From assembly GCF_046557615.1 (NCBI RefSeq), contig NZ_JBKIII010000001.1:62001-126000 (forward strand): DNA of 64,000 nucleotides. The letters are read 5' to 3'. Shown here in pieces: positions 1 to 8,608 of the stretch (position 1 is the first letter of the stretch; each line of letters opens with the position of its first letter). Source of the DNA: Haloferax sp046557615. GTDB lineage: Archaea > Halobacteriota > Halobacteria > Halobacteriales > Haloferacaceae. The position numbers and the translations under genes are program-made. Below the pieces are notes generated by a model, which was not told the origin of the DNA, did no database searches, and saw only the letters and a program-made list of their open reading frames with translations.

Positions 1-186
1 AGTTCCTGTTGTTGTCGCATGATTGGGCCTCATGCTCAGCACTCCCGGCGAGCCTCTGTTCCATCGAGCGCCTACGCGAAGCGTATCCGGCGCGAGATGT
101 TGTTCAAATCGCGTCCGGCCCACTTCCTTCCACCCTTTCGAAATTACACCGCAAGTCGAAACGCTCGTTTTTCAGACAGTCATCGG

Positions 187-194
187 TACTTAAG
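187..194 (+). promoter_or_regulatory. TATA-like box for the 78-aa membrane protein
   Basis: The sequence TACTTAAG is centred about 27 nt upstream of the ATG at 218. This is the spacing expected for an archaeal TATA box serving a leaderless or nearly leaderless transcript. It is seen in the sequence only, and no transcription start data are available. Confidence 0.5.
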
Positions 195-217
195 CATACA
201 CAGGGTGACAGTAGGCC

Positions 218-454
218 ATGCCTCAGTCCGACCGGACGGAACTTATCCTGTTCAGTATCACCGCGTTCGTGGCTATCGTGGTCGGACTGGCGATGGGCGT
301 CGATGGTCGCATCGACACGGGCAAAATCGTGTCTTCGTTGACGCCGGATTCTGCGGCGCTGTTCAACGCGACGGTCCTCGGCGCGGCGCTCTTGCTCGTC
401 CTCTTCGTGAGTTTCGTCGTCGGTGCGAAGTTGCTCTTCGGCAGGAGAACCTGA
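218..454 (+). CDS. Small two-helix membrane protein, unknown function
   Basis: A 78-residue protein with two hydrophobic segments (about residues 8-26 and 50-72) separated by a short polar stretch, so it probably sits in the cytoplasmic membrane. No enzyme motif is visible. The ATG at 218 is supported by a TATA-like box centred 27 nt upstream. It lies just before an MFS transporter gene on the same strand (63 nt gap), but that gene has its own possible T-rich promoter element, so co-transcription is uncertain. I do not recognise the family. Confidence 0.75.
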   Translation: MPQSDRTELILFSITAFVAIVVGLAMGVDGRIDTGKIVSSLTPDSAALFNATVLGAALLLVLFVSFVVGAKLLFGRRT

Positions 455-517
455 CGAATTCGCTGCACTGCTGTCCTGTTTCGAAACGACTTTTCGCAGA
501 TTGCCCGCATCACCGGT

Positions 518-1825
518 ATGGACCGGCCCCGCCTCAGATTTTGGGCACTCTATTTCACTCGCTTCGCAGGCGGGTTCGGATTTATCACGCTCATCACGCT
601 CCTCCCGAAGTACATCAACGAACTCGACCCACAAGCCGTCGTACTCCCCCAACTCGCCATCGGCGGTCTCGTCCTCGGGGGACTCACGCTCTCGAAAGGG
701 TTCGTCATCGGGATGTACACCACTGGGTTCACACTCGCCCAAACCGTCGCCGTCGTCCCCCTCGCGTGGGCGGGCGACAGATACGACAAGCGTCTCGTCC
801 TCGCCGGGACGGTCGGCCTCGGCGCGCTCGTCTACGCCGCGTTTCCACTCGTCGATTCCAGTCTCTCGTTTATCTTCGCCCGCGCGGCGCAAGGTATCGC
901 CGTCACTGGCGCTGGGCTCATGTCACTCGCGCTGGTCGGCGAACTCGCTCGTGACGGTACGCGCGCGAACCACATCGGTAAAGCCAACGCCGCTCGGTTC
1001 GGTGCCTCGATTCTCGGGAGTCTGGCTGCTGGCATTCTCTACGACACGCTGGGTTTCACGCCGATTTTCGTCATCATCGTCGCGCTCCTCTCGGTTGCAA
1101 CCATCGCTATCTGGGTGCTGCTTCCGCCGGACGAGACGACGATTCACGGCTTTCCCTTCACGAATCTCGCGCTCAACGAACGCATCATGACGATTGCGAC
1201 GTTTCGCGTGCAGTACGCCGTCGCGGTGACGCTCGTCAGAACGTGGGTGCCGATTTACGCCGGTGTCTCCGCGGCATCGGGTGGACTCGCCTACAGCGGT
1301 ATCGCCGTCGCCGCAACCGTCATCGCCGAGAAGTTCACGAATATGCTCTTTCAGCCTCACACCGGCCGTATCTCAGACCAGTCCGGTCGCGCGCTGTTCG
1401 TCTTCCTCGGCGGCGGTCTCTACGGCCTCATCGCGCTCGCGGTTCCCTTCTCGCCCGCTATCGGTGAGGCACTTGCCCTCCCCGCACGCTTCCCGGTTCT
1501 CGGACCGCTTTCACCTGCATTTCTTCCGCTCCTCGCGCTCTCCGGTCTCCTCGGCATCGCCGATAGCTTCCGCGAACCAGCGAGTATGGCGCTCTTCGCG
1601 GACGAAGGAACTGGTGGTGCGGGCGTCGCCAGCAGTTTCGGCATCCGTGAACTCCTGTGGCGACCTGGGAGTGTCGTCGCCCCACTTCTCGGCGGCTACC
1701 TGATGGCCGACGTGGGCATGGAGTGGGTGTTCTTCATCGGCGGCGGCGCAGCTATCACTGGCGTACTCACCTTCTTGGGCGTACTCGTGTACTCTCACGG
1801 GTCGGGTGCCTTGACCGAATGGTAA
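518..1825 (+). CDS. Major facilitator superfamily (MFS) transporter
   Basis: A 435-residue polytopic membrane protein with about 12 hydrophobic segments in two halves. It has a motif-A-like loop after the second or third helix (WAGDRYDKR, about residues 84-92) and a related loop in the second half (GRISDQSGR, about 283-291), which is the signature of MFS secondary transporters. The helix-breaking GIADSFREPASMALFADE region late in the second half resembles drug/sugar antiporter-type members. The substrate cannot be told from sequence; proton-coupled efflux is a guess. The length is normal for the superfamily. A T-rich element about 27 nt before the ATG could be its own promoter. Confidence 0.85.
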   Translation: MDRPRLRFWALYFTRFAGGFGFITLITLLPKYINELDPQAVVLPQLAIGGLVLGGLTLSKGFVIGMYTTGFTLAQTVAVVPLAWAGDRYDKRLVLAGTVGLGALVYAAFPLVDSSLSFIFARAAQGIAVTGAGLMSLALVGELARDGTRANHIGKANAARFGASILGSLAAGILYDTLGFTPIFVIIVALLSVATIAIWVLLPPDETTIHGFPFTNLALNERIMTIATFRVQYAVAVTLVRTWVPIYAGVSAASGGLAYSGIAVAATVIAEKFTNMLFQPHTGRISDQSGRALFVFLGGGLYGLIALAVPFSPAIGEALALPARFPVLGPLSPAFLPLLALSGLLGIADSFREPASMALFADEGTGGAGVASSFGIRELLWRPGSVVAPLLGGYLMADVGMEWVFFIGGGAAITGVLTFLGVLVYSHGSGALTEW

Positions 1826-1879
1826 GTAAACTGTTCTCTATCTGATTACTGCTATTCTCGCAAGTCGATATATGTCAAC

Positions 1880-1887
1880 TTTACATT
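1880..1887 (+). promoter_or_regulatory. TATA-like box (TTTACATT) for the leader ORF and formyltransferase
   Basis: TTTACATT is centred about 27 nt upstream of the ATG at 1911, not of the formyltransferase ATG at 1991. This suggests that transcription begins at the small leader ORF. Confidence 0.4.
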
Positions 1888-1910
1888 AGTTGGGTCCGTA
1901 CTATCGTTCT

Positions 1911-1985
1911 ATGAATACTCAAAATCGCCCAGTAAGTCAGATATTCCCGACTATCGTCGTCAAACAAATCCGGAACAAAGGGTAA
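1911..1985 (+). CDS. Possible 24-aa leader ORF upstream of the formyltransferase
   Basis: ATG at 1911 opens 24 codons ending with TAA at 1983-1985, five nucleotides before the formyltransferase ATG at 1991 and in a different frame. The peptide is basic and partly hydrophobic (contains IFPTIVVKQIRNKG). A TATA-like box sits at the right distance for a leaderless start exactly at 1911, whereas none is seen at the matching distance for 1991. It may be a translated leader that couples to the next gene, or chance. It is too short to judge by codon usage. Confidence 0.4.
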   Translation: MNTQNRPVSQIFPTIVVKQIRNKG

Positions 1986-1990
1986 TAATA

Positions 1991-2848
1991 ATGACTGGTC
2001 CTCCTCAGAACACTCTTCGCGTCGCCCTCCTCCTCGACGAAGAGTTCGTCGAGCGCTGGCAGTGGAACGCCCTCGCCTCGCTCGTCGCAGAACCCGACAT
2101 CGAAGTCACACACGTCGTCGTCAACAACGAGGTGCGCGTCCTCTCACCGGAGCGAACACAGACGATGTTCATCCGTGATGCCTTCGACCAAATCCGACAA
2201 TACCCGCTTTGGTCGCTCGTCGGAATCGCCAGGACACTTCAGCCCACCCCCCGGCACACGGAGCCAGTTCACATCGAATCGCTCGACGGAGTTTCGAGTG
2301 CGACAAAGATCTACTGTCACCCAACGAAGAAAGACACCTACTGGAACGTCCTTCCGGATGGGGTCGTCGACGAGGTTGGCACCACCGATGTCGCCATCCG
2401 ATTTGGCTTTGGGATGCTGAAGGGCGACGTTCTCGATGCGCCAACGTACGGTGTCCTCAGCTACCATCTGGGCGATATTCGCACGTATCGCGGGCAGGTT
2501 GGTGGTTTTTGGGAGTTTCTCAACGACGAAGACGAGATGGGAATCACACTCCAGCGACTCACCGAGACGCTCGACGGTGGGGAGATTGTCGAACTGAAAA
2601 CCATCGACATCAGTGGGTTGGAGACGTGGCAAGAGATTCGACAGCAAGCGTGCTATACCGCAGAGCGAATGCTCCTGCCCGGGGTTCGGACAGTCACCAA
2701 ACAGCGTGAAGCGATAGCCGCACCCGACGAACTCGGGACACTCTACAAGATTCCGACAGGCCGGAACGTCGTCCGATATCTCCGCAAAAACACTCGGGGA
2801 CGACTTCGCCGATTCGTGGCGTCTCGTGAACCCTCACCGACCTACTGA
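1991..2848 (+). CDS. Formyltransferase-fold protein (methionyl-tRNA formyltransferase-like)
   Basis: 285 residues. The middle of the protein (about residues 130-205) reads like the formyltransferase catalytic region: an Ile/Val-Arg-Phe-Gly-rich strand, then SYHLGDIRTYRG, then a Gly-Ile-Thr-Leu-Gln segment and TLDGGEIVE. These correspond to the His/Asp loop and the 'G-x-T-h-x-h-x-x-x-h-D-x-G' signature of Fmt, PurN and ArnA-type enzymes that use 10-formyltetrahydrofolate. Archaea initiate translation with unformylated Met-tRNA, so true Fmt function is unlikely; formylation of a sugar nucleotide or other amine is more plausible (inference). The usual Asn before the catalytic His is replaced by Tyr here, so activity should be tested. 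It sits alone, preceded by the leader ORF. Confidence 0.7.
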   Translation: MTGPPQNTLRVALLLDEEFVERWQWNALASLVAEPDIEVTHVVVNNEVRVLSPERTQTMFIRDAFDQIRQYPLWSLVGIARTLQPTPRHTEPVHIESLDGVSSATKIYCHPTKKDTYWNVLPDGVVDEVGTTDVAIRFGFGMLKGDVLDAPTYGVLSYHLGDIRTYRGQVGGFWEFLNDEDEMGITLQRLTETLDGGEIVELKTIDISGLETWQEIRQQACYTAERMLLPGVRTVTKQREAIAAPDELGTLYKIPTGRNVVRYLRKNTRGRLRRFVASREPSPTY

Positions 2849-2893
2849 GGGGTGCTACTTCGGAGTTAAGCACATCGCACCCCTATCGGTGCT

Positions 2894-3385
2894 ATGACTG
2901 CCCACGACGCTTCTTCACGTGACCGCCCCGTCACAGAATCGAGTTACGGCATCCCGACCAACAAAGACGGACTGCTCTCGTGGTCCATCGTCGAAGATGC
3001 ATTCGCCGAGGACCGTGTGTTCTGGATTTCGACCACTCGACCCGACGGAAATCCGCACGCCCGGCCGGTGTGGGGTGTCTGGGTCGATGGCGCGTTCCAC
3101 TGCGGTGGCGGTGAGAACACGCGCTGGGTTCGAAACCTCGCACACAACTCGCACCTGACGGTTCACCGCGAGAGCGGCACTGACGTGGTGATTCTCGAAG
3201 GCGTCGCCGAACGGCTCGACGAGCAGACGGCAGACGAATCTACGTTGGAGCGAATCGACGACGCCTACGAGGAGAAGTACGATATTCGACACGGAACGCC
3301 CGTCTTTCGTATTCACCCCGCGCGAGTGCTGGCGTGGTCGGACTTTCCGACCGATGCGACGCGGTGGACGTTCGACTCTATGTGA
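2894..3385 (+). CDS. Pyridoxamine 5'-phosphate oxidase-fold protein (FMN or F420 binding)
   Basis: 163 residues. After a short N-terminal tail comes the split-barrel flavin-binding signature: FWISTTRPDGNPHARPVWGVWVDG (in parts, residues about 44-68), then a GGGENTRWVRNLAHN segment and a strand ending in VVILEGVAERL. This layout matches the PNPOx-like flavoreductase superfamily, which includes F420-dependent deazaflavin enzymes common in haloarchaea and actinobacteria. Substrate and cofactor cannot be decided from sequence. It is a monocistronic-looking gene with a possible TATA element (GTTAAG) 20-25 nt upstream. Confidence 0.8.
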   Translation: MTAHDASSRDRPVTESSYGIPTNKDGLLSWSIVEDAFAEDRVFWISTTRPDGNPHARPVWGVWVDGAFHCGGGENTRWVRNLAHNSHLTVHRESGTDVVILEGVAERLDEQTADESTLERIDDAYEEKYDIRHGTPVFRIHPARVLAWSDFPTDATRWTFDSM

Positions 3386-3503
3386 GCGTTAGTTGTAGGA
3401 TGCCAGCAACTCCATTTCATATAGCGCCATTTGATTTATTTGTCCCACACGGCCCACTTTCACCCGGGTTAGGGTCATTATCGTGTCACTCGTATCACAC
3501 TGC

Positions 3504-4934
3504 ATGGACTACCTCCGAACACCCACCGTGCATCGACTGCTCAGTGCCCCGGTCGGTCGCGTGTTTTCGACTCAGGTATTCGAATCGTACAAGTCGCGCT
3601 CACTGCCCGACGAATTTGGCGTCGCTCGTGCCCGCGCCGCCGCAGATGTCGCACTCGGGTCTGGCCCGAACTCCTATTTGAAGGAAGTCGGTGCTCCCCC
3701 CGCACCGAGTTTGGACCGGCGAATCACACACGCTCTCGCCGAGTACGCAGACATTCGTGAGGCCTACGACGGGACGATGGCCCGGTGGGACGACGTGTTC
3801 TGGGGTGACTACGAATCGCTCCCCGACGAGCGAGTCGCACTCGAACGCGAACGACGCGAACGCGCACAGCAGCATTCGAAACCGACCGACGTGTTCGGAT
3901 TTCTCACGACCGAACACTACGTTCCGCCCGTGAAGTTCGACACGCCCGACGTCGAGGCTGCCCGCATGCGTTGGCATCACGAACTCGCCGAACCAGAGCG
4001 ACTCTATGGGTTTTCCGAGATGCGAACCGCTGAACGAGTCCCGCGAGTCGAGCGCTCTGCGACGGTTCGTGGCCCGAATACGACCGAGTACCTGCTTCGA
4101 TTCCGGTCGCCCTCGGCCCACTTCGGTGACATGGCCACTGCACGGGTCTACGAACCCGCAGAGGGTGGCGACTCACTGCCGACGCTCATCTACTATTCCG
4201 GGTGGGGGTCGTTCAACGACCAGAGCGCCTACTGGCCTGAAGAAGAAGCCCTCGGACGAAGCCTCGCACCCCGGGGGTTCCGTGTCATCCTTCCGGATGC
4301 CCCGTGGCACGGCCAGCGCGAGCGACCCGGATTGTATAGTGGCGAACCCTACATCGCCCGCGCGCCCGTGGGCATGTTCACGCTCTATGCAGGCGCGGCG
4401 CTCGAAACTGCCGTTCTCACTGATTGGGCGCGAACAGAAGGTGCCCTCGCAGTCGGCGTCGGCGGAACCAGTCTCGGCGGAACGATTGCACTCCACGTCG
4501 GCGGATGGTGTGACCGTTGGCCCGACTCGATGCGTCCCGACCGACTCTTCGCTGTCGGCGCACCGGGTTCGATTACTCAGACCGTCCTTTCGAGCCACCT
4601 CACGCCCATGCTTGGTCTCGATAGCGCACTCGACGCTGGTGGTTGGAGCGGCGAAGCCTTACGCGAGTTCGCACCGCTTCTCAACCCACCGGCGACGCCT
4701 GCGCTCGACCCTTCGCACGTCTTCTCCTTTGTCGGCACGCAAGACACGATGGCTCCCGTTGCGACGACGCGGACGCTTCTCGAACAGTGGGGTGTCCCCG
4801 CTCGAAACCAGGTCGAGTGGAATTGCGGACACTTCGGCGTCCTCTCGAATATGATTCGAACTGGCGGTGTCCAGCGGAAAATCAGACGACAACTGGACGA
4901 TGCGAGTCGAGAAAAAGAGAGAATCACGGCGTAA
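3504..4934 (+). CDS. Alpha/beta hydrolase-fold protein, about 476 aa
   Basis: A serine hydrolase fold is visible: a nucleophile elbow G-T-S-L-G with Ser at about residue 323, a candidate acid Asp in GTQDTMAP (about 414) and His in NCGHFGV (about 443), counted from the ATG at 3504. The first 150 residues are charged and have no obvious domain. A GTG at 3483 in the same frame is an alternative start; 3504 was preferred because ATG is the usual start in this window. The protein is longer than classical esterases and resembles the broad ABHD18-like group, though that is a weak recollection. The substrate is unknown. It converges on thrS with a 30-nt gap. Confidence 0.75.
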   Translation: MDYLRTPTVHRLLSAPVGRVFSTQVFESYKSRSLPDEFGVARARAAADVALGSGPNSYLKEVGAPPAPSLDRRITHALAEYADIREAYDGTMARWDDVFWGDYESLPDERVALERERRERAQQHSKPTDVFGFLTTEHYVPPVKFDTPDVEAARMRWHHELAEPERLYGFSEMRTAERVPRVERSATVRGPNTTEYLLRFRSPSAHFGDMATARVYEPAEGGDSLPTLIYYSGWGSFNDQSAYWPEEEALGRSLAPRGFRVILPDAPWHGQRERPGLYSGEPYIARAPVGMFTLYAGAALETAVLTDWARTEGALAVGVGGTSLGGTIALHVGGWCDRWPDSMRPDRLFAVGAPGSITQTVLSSHLTPMLGLDSALDAGGWSGEALREFAPLLNPPATPALDPSHVFSFVGTQDTMAPVATTRTLLEQWGVPARNQVEWNCGHFGVLSNMIRTGGVQRKIRRQLDDASREKERITA

Positions 4935-4964
4935 GCGTCGTCTCGGAGACTCCCGAGCGCGACG

Positions 4965-6893
4965 TTATTCGTCGGCGAGGAAGTCCGGTTCGGGCCGCTT
5001 TTCGCCGGACTCTGCTTCGAGGTGGGTTCGGAACGCTTCGACCGTCACGTCCTGCGTCTCGCGTTCTTTGCGGTCACGGACGGAGATGGTGCCGTCGGCT
5101 TCTTCGTTGCCGCCGACGACAATCATGTACGGGACGCGGTCCGTCTGGGCTTCTCGAATCTTCCGACCGAGCGTCCACGAGCGGTCCTCGATGGTGACGC
5201 GGAAGTCGTCGAGTTCCTCTTTGATGGATTCGGCGTAATCGAGTTGGTCGTCCGAAATCGGGAGGATACGGACCTGCTCGGGGGCGAGCCAGAACGGGAA
5301 CTTGCCGTTGTAGTGTTCGATGAGGACCATAAAGAAGCGCTCGAACGAACCGTAGAGCGCGCGGTGAATCATGACCGGGCGGTGTTCTTCGTTGTCTTCT
5401 CCCGTGTAGGAGAGTTCGAAGCGCTCGGGCATGTTGAAGTCGAGTTGGACCGTCGGGCCGTCCCACTTGCGACCGAGGGCGTCTTCGAAGGCGAAGTCGA
5501 TTTTCGGGCCGTAGAAGGCACCGTCGCCTTCCTCGACGAAGTAGTCCATCTCCGTGTCTTCGAGGACAGCTTTCAGTTGCGACTCTGCCTGCTCCCAAAT
5601 CTCGTCCGAACCGACGGACTTCTCGGGGCGCGTTGCGAGCGCGACTTCGAAGTCGAGGTCGAACGTTTCGAGGACTTCGAGGATGATTTCCATGATGTCC
5701 TCGACTTCCTGCTCGATTTGGTCGGGGCGGACGAACAGGTGGCCGTCGTCGATGGTAAAGGCCCAGACACGCGAGAGACCAGAGAGTTCGCCGCGCTGTT
5801 CTTTACGATAGACCTTCCCGTTCTCGGCGTACCGGACGGGGAGGTCGCGGTAACTCCAGCTCCCTTGCTTGAAGATGGTCGCGTGACCCGGGCAGTTCAT
5901 CGGCTTCAGACCGTATTCCTCGTCGTTCACGTCGAGGAGGAACATGTCGTCCACGTAGTTGTCGTAGTGACCTGACTGCTTCCAGAGTTCCGTCCGGAAG
6001 AGGTGTGGCGTCTCGACGTAGTCGTAGCCGTAGTCACCGTTCAGGTCGCGCCCGTACGTTTCGAGTTCGTGGAGGACCTTCTTGCCGTTCGGATGGTAGA
6101 GCGGCAAGCCCGGCCCCGTGACACTCGGAATCGAGAACAGGTCGAGTTCACGGCCGAGTTTCCGGTGGTCGCGTTCGGCGGCCTCGGCGCGCATGTCGAG
6201 GAACTCCTCTAACTCGCTTTCGGACTCGAAAGCCGTCCCGTAGACGCGCGTCAGCGTGTCGTTCTCCTCGTCGCCGCGCCAGTAGGCAGCCGAAATGTTG
6301 AGGAGTTTAACCGCGCCGATGTCGCCGGTCGATTCCACGTGCGGGCCCTTACAGAGGTCTTCGAACTCGCCTTGTTGGTAGAACGAGAGTTCGTCGTCGT
6401 CAGCGGCCTCGGTTTCGAGAATTTCGCGCTTGTAGTCGTTGTCGGCGTACTTGTCGAGTGCCTCTTCGCGGGAGACGAGCGTACGCTCGATATCGAGGTC
6501 TTCGTCGATGATATCGCGCATCTCGTCTTCGATTTCCTCCAGGTCCTCTTGTTCGAGTTCGACGTCCGTGACGTCGTAGTAGAACCCGTCGTCCGTCCAC
6601 GGGCCGATGGTCAGTTTGGCCTCTGGGTGGAGGCGCTGGAGTGCTTGTGCGAAGACGTGGGCCGCCGAGTGGCGAAGCACGTCGAGATATTCGTCCGACT
6701 GGTCGGTGACGATGACGAGATTCGCGCCGTCGGAGAGCGGCGTCTCTTTGTCCACGAGGTCGCCGTCGACGACGCCCGCAACGGTGTCTTTCCCGAGACC
6801 GGGACCGATTGCGAACGCCGCATCTCGCACCGTCGCACCCTCCTCGACGGACAATTCCGTTCCGTCTGGGAGGATGACAGCGATATCACTCAT
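4965..6893 (-). CDS. thrS: Threonyl-tRNA synthetase
   Basis: A 642-residue class II aminoacyl-tRNA synthetase that charges tRNA-Thr. In order it shows a TGS domain (about 1-62), a bacterial-type N-terminal editing domain with HSAAHVFAQ and a distal cysteine-containing CKGPHVE element, then the catalytic core with MNCPGH, the motif 2 region (RKEQRGELSGLSRVW) and motif 3 (HRALYGSFERFF), and a C-terminal anticodon-binding domain. The start was set at MSDIAVILPDG (6893), which begins the TGS domain; the open frame runs 39 codons further upstream into the malQ spacer, but that extension has no domain. A TATA-like CACTTATTC lies 27 nt upstream of 6893. It is divergent from malQ. Confidence 0.95.
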   Translation of the reverse strand: MSDIAVILPDGTELSVEEGATVRDAAFAIGPGLGKDTVAGVVDGDLVDKETPLSDGANLVIVTDQSDEYLDVLRHSAAHVFAQALQRLHPEAKLTIGPWTDDGFYYDVTDVELEQEDLEEIEDEMRDIIDEDLDIERTLVSREEALDKYADNDYKREILETEAADDDELSFYQQGEFEDLCKGPHVESTGDIGAVKLLNISAAYWRGDEENDTLTRVYGTAFESESELEEFLDMRAEAAERDHRKLGRELDLFSIPSVTGPGLPLYHPNGKKVLHELETYGRDLNGDYGYDYVETPHLFRTELWKQSGHYDNYVDDMFLLDVNDEEYGLKPMNCPGHATIFKQGSWSYRDLPVRYAENGKVYRKEQRGELSGLSRVWAFTIDDGHLFVRPDQIEQEVEDIMEIILEVLETFDLDFEVALATRPEKSVGSDEIWEQAESQLKAVLEDTEMDYFVEEGDGAFYGPKIDFAFEDALGRKWDGPTVQLDFNMPERFELSYTGEDNEEHRPVMIHRALYGSFERFFMVLIEHYNGKFPFWLAPEQVRILPISDDQLDYAESIKEELDDFRVTIEDRSWTLGRKIREAQTDRVPYMIVVGGNEEADGTISVRDRKERETQDVTVEAFRTHLEAESGEKRPEPDFLADE

Positions 6894-6916
6894 ACGCGCA
6901 CGAAACCGACGGGGGA

Positions 6917-6925
6917 GAATAAGTG
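6917..6925 (-). promoter_or_regulatory. TATA-like box for thrS
   Basis: On the minus strand CACTTATTC is centred about 27 nt upstream of the thrS ATG at 6893. This fits a leaderless thrS transcript and supports the chosen start. Confidence 0.5.
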
Positions 6926-7043
6926 TTGTTGACACGGGCGGACATGACGCCCGCTCGCGCCGGTTTTCGTGCGATGTGCTATCGTTTCTATCGCCGATGT
7001 TCGGACCCAAACTACCAATTGGATGGCACGCGCACCCCGAGTT

Positions 7044-8534
7044 ATGAGATTATCTCGACAGAGTGGTGTCTTCATGCACCTCACGTCGCTCCCCGGGCCA
7101 CACGGCATCGGTGACCTCGGTGACGGTGCCCGCGCGTTTATCGACTTCCTCACTGAGGCCGAACAGTCGATGTGGCAGTTCTGCCCACTCGGACCGACTT
7201 CGCCCGCGCACGCGAACTCGCCATATCAGTCGTCGTCGTCGTTCGCTGGCAATCCGCTGCTCATCGACCTTACGGACCTCGAAGCACGCGGTTGGCTCAC
7301 CGAAGACGACCTCGAACCGGTCCCCGAGTTCGACGACCACGCGGTCGAGTACGGCCGCGTCGGTGAGTACAAACGCGCTCGCCTCCGAACCGCGTTCGAC
7401 CGATTCGAATCGTCGGCAACCGAAGACGAACGCGCCGCCTTCGACGAGTTCTGTGAGCGCGAGTCCTCGTGGCTCGAAGATTACGCACTCTTCGCGTCGC
7501 TCAAAGAGGACTACGAACAGGCGTGGATCGACTGGCCACACGAACTCAAAGTGCGCGACGAAGATGCCCTCGAACGTGTCCGCGACGAGTACGCCGAGGA
7601 GATTCGCTATCGCGAGTTCACCCAGTTCTGTTTCGACCTCCAGTGGCGAGACCTCGCCGACTACGCCGACGAGAAGGGAATCACACTCGTCGGCGACCTG
7701 CCCATCTACGTCGCGCTCGACAGCGCAGACGTGTGGGCCGCACCGGAAGCCTTCGACCTGAACGAAGACCACGAACCCGCTGTCGTCGCGGGCGTCCCGC
7801 CGAACCCACACGATTCGGGTCAGCGATGGGGTAACCCACTCTACGACTGGGACCACCTCCGCGAAACCGGCTACGAGTGGTGGATGGACCGCCTCCGTCG
7901 CCTCTTCGACCTCGTGGACGTGACCCGCATCGACCACTTCAAAGGATTCGACTCGTACTGGGCTATCGACGCCTCCTCTGACAGCGCCGCCGACGGTGAA
8001 TGGCGCGATGCACCCGGCTACGACTTCTTCGAGACGGTCCAGCGAAAATTCGGTGACCTTCCCTTCATCGTCGAAGACCTCGGCTTCCTCGACCCCTCGC
8101 TCGTGGACCTCCGCGACCAGTTCGCCTTCCCCGGCATGCGTGTTCCCCAATACGCCAACTGGTGCCAAGAAGGAGACATGTACCAACCGATGCACTATCC
8201 GGAGAACACCGTCGCCTACACCTCGACGCACGACACCGACACCTTCGTCGGTTACTACCAGTCGCTCCCCGACGAACAGCGCGACTGTCTCCACTACAAC
8301 ATCGGGGCCGATGGCTCGGAGATTCAGTGGTCCATCATCGACGCGGTGTGGAACTCTGCGGCCGTCCTCGCATTCACGACAATGCAGGACCTCCTCGGCC
8401 TCGACTCACACGCCCGCTTCAACACTCCGGGCACGCAGAACGGCAACTGGGAGTGGCGCGTCACCCCAGCGGGCTTCGAGAGCGACATCGCCCAACGCCT
8501 CGCAGGCTACACGGACATCCACATTCGGAACTAG
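7044..8534 (+). CDS. malQ: 4-alpha-glucanotransferase (amylomaltase, GH77)
   Basis: A 496-residue enzyme that transfers maltodextrin segments between alpha-1,4-glucans. The start at MRLSRQSGVF precedes the family's opening HLTSLPGPHGIGDLG. Family landmarks follow in order: LVGDLPIYVALDSADVWA, the nucleophile region VTRIDHFKGFDSYW (Asp), the acid/base region PFIVEDLGFLD (Glu) and STHDTDTFVGYY (third catalytic Asp). The length is typical of GH77. The gene is divergent from thrS with a 150-nt spacer. It probably serves glycogen or maltodextrin turnover in the cytoplasm, though no other glycan gene is adjacent. Confidence 0.93.
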   Translation: MRLSRQSGVFMHLTSLPGPHGIGDLGDGARAFIDFLTEAEQSMWQFCPLGPTSPAHANSPYQSSSSFAGNPLLIDLTDLEARGWLTEDDLEPVPEFDDHAVEYGRVGEYKRARLRTAFDRFESSATEDERAAFDEFCERESSWLEDYALFASLKEDYEQAWIDWPHELKVRDEDALERVRDEYAEEIRYREFTQFCFDLQWRDLADYADEKGITLVGDLPIYVALDSADVWAAPEAFDLNEDHEPAVVAGVPPNPHDSGQRWGNPLYDWDHLRETGYEWWMDRLRRLFDLVDVTRIDHFKGFDSYWAIDASSDSAADGEWRDAPGYDFFETVQRKFGDLPFIVEDLGFLDPSLVDLRDQFAFPGMRVPQYANWCQEGDMYQPMHYPENTVAYTSTHDTDTFVGYYQSLPDEQRDCLHYNIGADGSEIQWSIIDAVWNSAAVLAFTTMQDLLGLDSHARFNTPGTQNGNWEWRVTPAGFESDIAQRLAGYTDIHIRN

Positions 8535-8608
8535 CGTCTCTTTTACCCTCTCGCGTTTTCACCGCGTTCCCAGCGAGGGTTATCTCGGTTGCGAGCGTAC
8601 CCAACACG

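Noticed and set aside
1..20. Possible start of a gene on the minus strand (ATG at 20) running out of the window
   Set aside because: Only six codons are visible and another frame (ATG at about 32) is also open, so nothing can be supported.
5022..5975. Long open frame on the plus strand opposite thrS
   Set aside because: It mirrors the thrS coding frame on the opposite strand; high-G+C genes produce such antisense frames and the product has no domain.
7050..8294. 414-codon open frame on the minus strand opposite malQ
   Set aside because: It is entirely antisense to a well-supported malQ with all catalytic motifs, and its product is a low-information Val/Glu/Arg-rich sequence.
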